Source: DASSBR01 sp035701285 (GTDB lineage Bacteria; Pseudomonadota; Gammaproteobacteria; Natronospirales; DASSBR01). From it: a stretch of DNA of 17,483 nucleotides. The position numbers were made by a program, and so were the translations under genes. Every line of letters starts with the position of its first letter. The stretch's first letter is position 1. The DNA is taken from NCBI GenBank assembly GCA_035701285.1, contig DASSNT010000075.1, positions 1 to 17,483 on the forward strand, in the 5' to 3' direction. The notes under the pieces were generated by a model. That model was not told the origin of the DNA and did not search any database. It was given only the letters and a program-made list of their open reading frames with translations. This document shows, piece after piece, positions 1 to 5,709 of this stretch.

Positions 1-257
1 CCGATCTTTTCGTTGCGAATCCGCGACCGCTCGTTATCGCTCAGACGGCTGACGTCCTTGCCGTCGAGCTTGTATTCGCCCTGCTCGAATGTCTCCAGCA
101 GTCCGGTCACGTTCAAGAACGTCGTTTTGCCGGAGCCTGACGGGCCGGTTACCGCCACGAACTCGCCTTCATTGACGTGCAGGCTGAAATCCCGAAGCGC
201 GTGCGTTTCGACCAGGTCGGTGCGATACACCTTGTTGATATGCGTCATATTGAGCAT
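1..257 (-). CDS. ABC transporter ATP-binding protein, N-terminal part (runs off left edge)
   Basis: ATPase subunit of an ABC exporter of the MacB/LolD type; it hydrolyses ATP at the cytoplasmic face to drive a partner FtsX-like permease. Only the first 85 codons are in the window. A typical NBD start (MLNMTHINKVY) is followed by the Walker A motif GPSGSGKTT at about residues 38-46. The Q-loop, signature and Walker B lie beyond the edge. The start at 257 is supported by GAGG about 8 bases upstream; an in-frame ATG at 248 is the alternative. The gene begins 11 bases after the stop of the adaptor gene, so the two are surely one operon. I cannot tell whether the permease is fused (MacB-like) or separate (LolD-like). 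Confidence 0.9.
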   Translation of the reverse strand, partial: MLNMTHINKVYRTDLVETHALRDFSLHVNEGEFVAVTGPSGSGKTTFLNVTGLLETFEQGEYKLDGKDVSRLSDNERSRIRNEKI

Positions 258-268
258 TGGCTTGATCC

Positions 269-1582
269 TCAATCTCTGATGAGTACGGTTTGGGCGCTGT
301 TGAAGTCGCTGGTGTCCGAGATGACGATGCGGTCGCCAACGTCGAGCCCGGACAGGATTTGCACGTGGTTGACGCTGATCGCGCCGGTTTTGATCGGGCG
401 TCGCGTCAGCACGCCGTCATGGGCGACATAGGCCACGTGGCCGCCGCCGCTGTCGAGAAACGGGCCGCGCTGCACCATCAGCGCGTTGTCAATGGATTCG
501 AGCACAACACGCACGGCGACCTGCTGGTTTTGTTTAAGATCCGTCGGCGGTTCGCCCGCAAAGCGAACGCGGGCCGTCACCTGGCCGTTATTGACCTCGG
601 GCGCGACCGACACGACTTTGCCGGGATAGGTTTGGTTACCGATAGTAATTTGCGCACCCATGCCGTTACGCAGGTTGTCCGCGTAGCTTTCCGGAATCTC
701 GGCTTCGATTTCGAACGCGGACAGGTCAATCACCCGGATCAACGGCTGGCTTTGCGTCACCACGGCGTTTTGCCCCACTTCGCGCGCGCCGACGATGCCC
801 TCGACCGGCGAGCGCACGGTCAGTCGATCCGCGCGCCGCTGCAAGTCTTCAAGCACCAGCTTTTCGCGTTGCAGTTCCAGCGCCCTGGTTTTCAGCTCGA
901 ACTCAAGGCCCTGTGCCTGCAGCTTGGCTTGTGCAATCGCCTGCTTGTGCGCCAGACGGGCTATTGATACGTCGTCGCGCGCCTGCTCGTATTCCCTCTG
1001 GCTGATGATGCCTTCGTCGACGACCGCCTTGTAGCGCTTCAATTCGCGCTTCGCCGCTTCGAGCTTCACCGCGCTCAAGTCGATATGCTGCTGATTTTCG
1101 AGTTTCTGGTTGTTGACGCTGACCCGCTGCCGTGCCAGCGCCGTCTTGAGGCCCTGGTACCGCGCCTGCTCCTGCTTCAACTCGTTGCTCAGCTCCGGAC
1201 TTTCGACCACCGCCAGCACCTGACCTTTCTTGACGACGTCGCCCGGCTCGACGCGATAAGTCACCGTGCCCTGCGCCGAGCTGTACAGCATCGGCTGCAC
1301 GGCGGCGACGGCGCGGCCGTCGACGCTGACATCGCGCACGAAGGTGCCGCGCGTTACCGCCGAAAAGCGCAGCTGCTCGCGCGGCACGGACTGGGTCGCG
1401 CTCAGCCAGCGCCCGAGCGTCGGGTATGCCGCCGCCGCAACAGCAACGATCAGCACACCGACGCCGATCGCTATCCAACGCCGGCGCCGGTCGCGCGGCG
1501 CCGTATCGAGATGCCGGTCCTGGGCGGAAGTGTCGCGGATGCCTCTGGCCTGCTGCGAGGCGGAGTCGTTCATGTCATTCAT
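269..1582 (-). CDS. Periplasmic adaptor (membrane fusion) protein of an ABC efflux system, MacA/HlyD-like
   Basis: Bridges an inner-membrane ABC exporter to the outer membrane. In the 437 residues I see a charged, flexible N-terminus, one inner-membrane anchor at about 36-54, a first lipoyl half-motif near PMLYSSAQGTVTYRVEPGD, a long Lys/Glu/Gln-rich coiled-coil hairpin at about 115-255, the returning lipoyl half (TVRSPVEGIVGAREVGQN) and a beta-barrel/membrane-proximal region ending in GLDVGDRIVIS. This order matches the RND/MacA adaptor family at about its usual length. The substrate cannot be read from sequence. ATGs at 1582 and 1573 are both possible and neither has a clear Shine-Dalgarno. 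The ATPase gene follows directly. The upstream spacer carries a nested TGTCCGG palindrome that could be an operator. Confidence 0.9.
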   Translation of the reverse strand: MNDMNDSASQQARGIRDTSAQDRHLDTAPRDRRRRWIAIGVGVLIVAVAAAAYPTLGRWLSATQSVPREQLRFSAVTRGTFVRDVSVDGRAVAAVQPMLYSSAQGTVTYRVEPGDVVKKGQVLAVVESPELSNELKQEQARYQGLKTALARQRVSVNNQKLENQQHIDLSAVKLEAAKRELKRYKAVVDEGIISQREYEQARDDVSIARLAHKQAIAQAKLQAQGLEFELKTRALELQREKLVLEDLQRRADRLTVRSPVEGIVGAREVGQNAVVTQSQPLIRVIDLSAFEIEAEIPESYADNLRNGMGAQITIGNQTYPGKVVSVAPEVNNGQVTARVRFAGEPPTDLKQNQQVAVRVVLESIDNALMVQRGPFLDSGGGHVAYVAHDGVLTRRPIKTGAISVNHVQILSGLDVGDRIVISDTSDFNSAQTVLIRD

Positions 1583-1675
1583 CGGGTTTGGACCAATCGT
1601 CGTCGTTACACAAGCACGAACCGTGCCAACATGGCAGGATCGCGCAAGCTATTGAAAATATTGGGCGTGCTTGAA

Positions 1676-1730
1676 CGGACAACGTGTCCGGCCGGTGTCC
1701 GGCGCTGCGACCGGACAGCAGCCGGACACG
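1676..1730. promoter_or_regulatory. Nested inverted repeats of a TGTCCGG heptamer (operator or terminator candidate)
   Basis: Outer arms CGTGTCCGGC (1683-1692) and GCCGGACACG (1721-1730) are perfect 10-base complements. Inside them TGTCCGG (1696-1702) pairs with CCGGACA (1711-1717) around an 8-base loop. A further CGGACA (1676-1681) forms another small palindrome with TGTCCG at 1685-1690. The cluster sits between the mscL stop and the adaptor start, both genes reading leftwards. It could be the mscL transcript's terminator hairpin, but no T-run follows on the minus strand, or a multi-site operator for the efflux operon. The repeats are seen; the function is inferred. Confidence 0.5.
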
Positions 1731-1756
1731 CAAGTGGAAGATGTTTTTTGAAGCCG

Positions 1757-2248
1757 CTATTCGGCTGCCAACTCGGAAGTGCAGGCCGGACAACGGCTGG
1801 CTTTCACAGGAATACTGGTGCAGCAATGCGGGCAGTCTTTGGTGGTCGGCGACGCCGGCACGTCCTGCGGCTTACGCTTAAGCTTGTTGATCTGCCGCAG
1901 CAGCGTGAAGATGGCCAGCGCGATCACGATGAACGTGATGACGGTGCCGATGAAGACACCGTAGTTGAGAGTGACTGCATGGGCCGACTGCGCTGCCTTG
2001 AATGTCGGATACGGCCCCGGCGGCGTGCCCTGCTTCAGAACGATGTAGTACTTCGAAAAGTCGGTGCCGCCGAGCAACAGCCCCAGCGGCGGCATGATGA
2101 CATCGGCTACCAGCGATTTCGCGATGGCACCGAAGGCCGTGCCGATGACGATGCCGACGGCCATGTCGATCGCGTTGCCGCGCATCGCGAACTCTTTGAA
2201 GTCGTGAAAAAACGTCTTTACGTCTGCTTCGGTGCGATCCCGGTCCAT
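1757..2248 (-). CDS. mscL: Large-conductance mechanosensitive channel MscL with C-terminal zinc ribbon
   Basis: Homopentameric inner-membrane channel that opens under membrane tension during hypo-osmotic shock. The protein is 163 residues. The N-terminal amphipathic helix and TM1 (FFHDFKEFAMRGNAIDMAVG, then IVIGTAFGAIAKSLVADVIMPP) are textbook MscL; TM2 is the stretch VFIGTVITFIVIALAIFTLL. After a basic linker comes CPHC...CPAC, a probable zinc ribbon absent from the usual 130-150 residue MscL. The open frame extends to a TTG at 2263, but ATG 2248 is preferred because AGGGAGAGG lies 4-12 bases ahead of it. The start is 11 bases after the murF stop, so it is probably co-transcribed with murF. 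Confidence 0.95.
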   Translation of the reverse strand: MDRDRTEADVKTFFHDFKEFAMRGNAIDMAVGIVIGTAFGAIAKSLVADVIMPPLGLLLGGTDFSKYYIVLKQGTPPGPYPTFKAAQSAHAVTLNYGVFIGTVITFIVIALAIFTLLRQINKLKRKPQDVPASPTTKDCPHCCTSIPVKASRCPACTSELAAE

Positions 2249-2259
2249 ACGCCTCTCCC

Positions 2260-3672
2260 TCAACTCTCGGTGCCAAAGTGACTCGTCAGGCGCGACATCA
2301 CTTCTTCCATCGCCATACCACGCGAGCCCTTGATGAGCACGACGTCGCCCGACGCGAGCCGCTCGGACAGCCTGTCGGCGAGCGCGGCCTTGTCGTCAAA
2401 CGCCGCCAGTTCGCCCCTGAAGCCTGCCGCCTGCAATGCGTCGCGCAGCGCTGCCATGCGCCGGCCGTACACCAGCACGCCGTGTGCGCCTGAAGCCATA
2501 ATCGGCGCCGCCAGGTTGCGATGCCAGTTTAACTCGTCCGGTCCGAGTTCCAGCATATCCGCCAGGCAGACCCAGCGCCGCTTCGCGTCGATTTCGGCCA
2601 GCGCTTGCAGTGCGGCGGCCACCGAGACCGGGCTCGCATTGTAGTAATCAGCCAGCACCGTGATGCCGCCGCCCAGCGCGACCACGTTGGAGCGCGCGGC
2701 ATCGGGTTGAAACGTTGCCAGGCCCGCCTCGACCTCCGGCACGTCGAGCCCCAGTTGAAGCGCAATGGCTGCCGCCGCCAGAACATTCAGCGCATTATGC
2801 CGGCCTACCAGCGGCAACGGCAACGTGGCGCCTTCAAGGCCGAGGCCGGAGAGCACAAGTTGCTGGCCATCGATATGTCCGTGGAGCCCCGCTGCTGCCG
2901 CGAACGGTTCATCGTTCAACTTGTACCGAATGCAGCGCTTGTCGACATACCGCTGCGAATAAGGCGTCAACCATGGATCGTCCTCGTGAACGAATATGTC
3001 GCCGCCATTCGCAGCAGTCCATTCCAGCAGGCGTCCTTCCTCCGCAGCCACCGTCTCGATATCGCCCAGCGTTTCAAGATGTTCCGCGCCCACGGTGGTG
3101 ACGACCGCCGCGTCCGGGCGCACCAGGGCCGCATGTTCCGCCATCGCGCCGCGCGCATCGATGCCGATTTCGACAACCGCCGCTTCGTGCTGCTGTCGTA
3201 GCGCCGTCAGCGTCATGGCGAGGCCGAGATAACCGTTCTGGCTGCCGGACGTCGCCAGCACGTGACGGAACTTGCCGCGCAGCATCGCCGCCAGCAGATT
3301 CTTGGTCGTGGTCTTGCCGGCCGCGCCGCCGATCGCCACCACCGGCAGCGTAAAATACTGCCGCCATGCGCCGGCAATCCGCCGCCACGCTGCCAGCGTA
3401 TCGTCGACGGGGAAGATGGCGACATTGCAGTTTTGCAGCTCAACCTGGTCGCGCTCCGCAACGATCCCGGCGGCGCCGCCGGCAATCGCCGCATCGATGA
3501 AGCGGTGGCCGTCGAAGTGCTCGCCGCGGATCGCGACGAACAGGCTGCCCATCACATCATTGCGGGTGTCGCTCGTAATAGCGGTGAATTCGCGCGGTGC
3601 GTAATTGCTTGGAGGCAGATCGAGTGCTTCCGCTACGAATCGGGTGGTCAGGTTAGTGACAGGTTTGCGCAA
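2260..3672 (-). CDS. murF: UDP-N-acetylmuramoyl-tripeptide--D-alanyl-D-alanine ligase
   Basis: Cytoplasmic ATP-dependent ligase adding D-Ala-D-Ala to the UDP-MurNAc-tripeptide, the last cytoplasmic step of peptidoglycan precursor assembly. The protein is 470 residues, normal for MurF. The Mur substrate-recognition domain is seen at ITSDTRNDVMGSLFVAIRGEHFDGH (split as TSDTR and FVAIRG motifs). The P-loop is GGAAGKTTTK at 115-124, a variant of the usual GS(N/S)GKT. Later come EIGIDARGAM, a DYYNASPVS motif typical of Mur ligases, and GDVVLIKGSRG near the C-terminus. The start is a TTG at 3672 with GAGG 8 bases ahead; no in-frame ATG fits the N-terminal domain. It is isolated from the dcw cluster, its usual home, and is followed by mscL. 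Confidence 0.93.
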   Translation of the reverse strand: MRKPVTNLTTRFVAEALDLPPSNYAPREFTAITSDTRNDVMGSLFVAIRGEHFDGHRFIDAAIAGGAAGIVAERDQVELQNCNVAIFPVDDTLAAWRRIAGAWRQYFTLPVVAIGGAAGKTTTKNLLAAMLRGKFRHVLATSGSQNGYLGLAMTLTALRQQHEAAVVEIGIDARGAMAEHAALVRPDAAVVTTVGAEHLETLGDIETVAAEEGRLLEWTAANGGDIFVHEDDPWLTPYSQRYVDKRCIRYKLNDEPFAAAAGLHGHIDGQQLVLSGLGLEGATLPLPLVGRHNALNVLAAAAIALQLGLDVPEVEAGLATFQPDAARSNVVALGGGITVLADYYNASPVSVAAALQALAEIDAKRRWVCLADMLELGPDELNWHRNLAAPIMASGAHGVLVYGRRMAALRDALQAAGFRGELAAFDDKAALADRLSERLASGDVVLIKGSRGMAMEEVMSRLTSHFGTES

Positions 3673-3690
3673 CTGGGCACCCTCAGCCTG

Positions 3691-3714
3691 ACCCTCTCCC
3701 GAAAGGAGAAGGGT
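3691..3714. repeat. Stem-loop in the divergent murF / DUF3301 spacer
   Basis: ACCCTCTCC (3691-3699) pairs with GGAG-A-AGGGT (3705-3714) with one bulged A and a CGAAA loop, giving a 9-pair stem. It resembles the CCCTCTCC/GGAGAGGG stem-loops dispersed in many proteobacterial genomes. It lies within about 20 bases of both divergent starts and so would fall inside at least one 5' leader. Function unknown. Confidence 0.45.
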
Positions 3715-3733
3715 AAGTAGTTACAATGTTGTT

Positions 3734-4072
3734 GTGGGTATCATACTGGTTATTGTCGCAGCCGTTGCCATCGCCTGGCTGTGGAACGACACGCTCGTTG
3801 CGCGCGAGCACGTCCTGCGGCACTGCCGCCGGGCACTCGATGGCCTGGACCTGCAGCTACTCGACGAGACTGTGGCGGTGCACCGCGTCGGCTTGCGCCG
3901 CAACGGTCGCGGGCAGATTGCAATTTCGCGAACGTATGAATTCGAGTTCAGCGCCAACGGTACAGATCGCTGGCCCGGCCGCGCGGTGCTGCTGGGCCGC
4001 GCGCTGGAATCGCTCCAGATTGAGACCGCCGAGGGCATCACCATCGAATCACCATCGGAGCATTACCATTGA
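3734..4072 (+). CDS. Small membrane-anchored protein, DUF3301 type
   Basis: A 112-residue protein with one N-terminal membrane segment (GIILVIVAAVAIAWLW, about residues 2-17) and a soluble domain containing NDTLVAREHVLRHCRRA, LLDETVAVHRVGLRRNGRG and YEFEFSANGTDRWPGR. This pattern is what I know of the DUF3301 family, found in gammaproteobacteria and without an assigned function. I chose this frame over the longer one starting at ATG 3726 because only this one gives the family pattern. The start is GTG; the nearest purine-rich site (3703-3713) is about 20 bases away, so initiation looks weak. It overlaps the next gene by four bases (TTG within ATTGA). Confidence 0.8.
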   Translation: MGIILVIVAAVAIAWLWNDTLVAREHVLRHCRRALDGLDLQLLDETVAVHRVGLRRNGRGQIAISRTYEFEFSANGTDRWPGRAVLLGRALESLQIETAEGITIESPSEHYH

Positions 4073-4308
4073 ATTCAGTTGCCAACGCTCTCGGACTGAT
4101 CGGCGTCTTCCTGGTGCTACTGATGTATTTCATGCTGCAGATCGGCAAGATACGCGCGGAGACGCTGACCTATTCGCTGGTAAATGCCTGCGGCTCGGTG
4201 TTGATACTGGTCTCGCTGTATTTTTACTTCAACCTATCGTCCGCGGTGATTGAAACGGCCTGGCTGGCGATCAGCCTGTTCGGCATTTACAAGGCACTGC
4301 GCGCGTAA
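4069..4308 (+). CDS. Small integral membrane protein, CBU_0592-like
   Basis: A 79-residue protein that is almost all membrane: helices at about 8-24, 35-54 and 60-76. It has the sequence style of the CBU_0592 family (GLIGVFLVLLMYFMLQIGKI, SLVNACGSVLILVSL, ending GIYKALRA). Function unknown. The start is a TTG at 4069 that overlaps the upstream TGA, with GGAG at 4057-4060 giving 8-base spacing. This argues for translational coupling to the DUF3301 gene. It converges on arsB with only 12 bases between stops and no terminator visible. Confidence 0.8.
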   Translation: MNSVANALGLIGVFLVLLMYFMLQIGKIRAETLTYSLVNACGSVLILVSLYFYFNLSSAVIETAWLAISLFGIYKALRA

Positions 4309-4320
4309 TCTCCTCTTCGC

Positions 4321-5631
4321 TCAGCCGACCACCCGCATCCACAACGCCAGCGCGACGAGCGTCACCACCAGCACTGCCGGCGTCACAACCAATCCAATCC
4401 GCATGTAGCGCCCCCAGCCGATCACGATGCCCTTGCGCGCCAGCACGTGCAGCCACAGCAACGTCGCCAGGCTGCCGAACGGCGTCAGCTTCGGGCCGAG
4501 GTTGCAGCCGATCAGGTGCGCATAAACCATCGTATCGCGCACTACAGGGTCCGCGGAATGCACCGGGCTTAGCGCCAGCGCGCCGATCAGCACCGCCGGC
4601 AAGTTGTTCGCCACTGCCGACAGCACGCCGGAAATGAATCCGGTCCCCACGCTGGCGAGCACCGCGCCCTGCCCCGCGAGCCACTGGTACGCCATTTGAA
4701 GGTAGTTCAGCAAGCCTGCGTTCTTGAGCCCGTAGACGACGATGTACATGCCGAGGCTGAAGATCACGATGTGCCACGGCGCTTCGCGCAGCACTTTGAG
4801 CACCGGAATCGTGCCGCCACGCCCGCCGCGATGCCAACGTCCGGCAACCGCCAGCAACAGCAGCGCGGCCGCCCCGGTCAAAACCGAGATCGGCACCGCG
4901 TAACGTGCGGTGATGAAATAAGCCGTCAGCAACAGCGCAAGCACCGGAGAGCTCCAGCGAAAGACCGCCGGGTCGATTACAGCAGCGGCGGGGTCGCCCA
5001 CCTCCGCCGTCGAATATCGGCGCGGCAGGTCGCGCCGAAACCATAGCCACATCGCCAGCACGCTTGCGGCCAGCGCGGCCAGATCGACCACCGTCATTAC
5101 CGCCGCGTAGCGGTCGTAGCCGATACCGAAGTAGTTGGCAATGATGATGTTCGTCAGGTTGGACGTCACCAGCGGCAGGCTGGTCGTGTCGGCGACGAAG
5201 CCGGTGGCAAACACGAACGCGAACATTGCCGCCGGCTTGAGGCCGATCACGCGCAGCAGCGCGATGATGACCGGCGTCAGGATCAACGCCGCGCCGTCGT
5301 TGGCGAACAGCGCCGCGACCAGTGCATCGAGCAGAATCACCAGCACGAACAGCCGCACCCCACCGCCCCGTCCCCAGCGGGCAACATGCAGCGCCGCCCA
5401 GTTAAAAAAGCCGGCTTCGTCCAGCAGCAGCGAGATGACGATCAACGCGACAAAGGTGAACGTGGCGTCCCAGACGATGCTCCACACCTGCGCGACATCC
5501 TGCCAGCAGACGGCGCCCGTCAGCAGCGCCACCGCCGCACCCAGGCTGACGCTCCAGCCAACGTTCAAACCGCGCGGCCGCCAGACGACGAGCACGAGCG
5601 TACCGAAAAAGACCAATAGTGGGATGAGCAT
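4321..5631 (-). CDS. arsB: Arsenite efflux permease ArsB
   Basis: Inner-membrane carrier exporting arsenite/antimonite by itself, using proton motive force, or with an ArsA ATPase. The 436 residues follow E. coli ArsB closely from recollection: WRPRGLNVGWS near the start, ISLLLDEAGFFNWAALHVARW at about 66-86, ALFANDGAALILTP at 107-120, then FVADTTSLPLVTSNLTNI, APWHIVIFSLGMYIVVYGL, and near the end GCNLGPKLTPFGSLATLLWL. There are about a dozen hydrophobic segments. ATG 5631 is preceded by AGGA 11 bases away. No arsR, arsC or arsA is next to it, so regulation and arsenate reduction would have to come from elsewhere. It is divergent from the metalloprotease gene. Confidence 0.93.
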   Translation of the reverse strand: MLIPLLVFFGTLVLVVWRPRGLNVGWSVSLGAAVALLTGAVCWQDVAQVWSIVWDATFTFVALIVISLLLDEAGFFNWAALHVARWGRGGGVRLFVLVILLDALVAALFANDGAALILTPVIIALLRVIGLKPAAMFAFVFATGFVADTTSLPLVTSNLTNIIIANYFGIGYDRYAAVMTVVDLAALAASVLAMWLWFRRDLPRRYSTAEVGDPAAAVIDPAVFRWSSPVLALLLTAYFITARYAVPISVLTGAAALLLLAVAGRWHRGGRGGTIPVLKVLREAPWHIVIFSLGMYIVVYGLKNAGLLNYLQMAYQWLAGQGAVLASVGTGFISGVLSAVANNLPAVLIGALALSPVHSADPVVRDTMVYAHLIGCNLGPKLTPFGSLATLLWLHVLARKGIVIGWGRYMRIGLVVTPAVLVVTLVALALWMRVVG

Positions 5632-5709
5632 TGCGGGGTAATCCTAGCATCGCTCAGCGTTCACTAAAGGTATTATTGTTACTTCGAACTGCTGACAGGG
5701 AAGTTGGCG

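Noticed and set aside
1676..1792. CRISPR-like array of short repeats
   Set aside because: The repeats are 6-7 bases, in both orientations and with irregular 3-60 base gaps. This is a palindrome cluster, not direct repeats with spacers.
1085..2281. Long plus-strand open frame of 398 codons
   Set aside because: It lies antisense to the adaptor, the spacer and mscL, all with clear families, and its own product is Arg/His-rich without any recognisable domain.
3726..4253. Plus-strand frame from ATG 3726 (175 codons)
   Set aside because: Despite the ATG, its product has no family pattern and it would hide two small genes whose frames match DUF3301 and CBU_0592 types.
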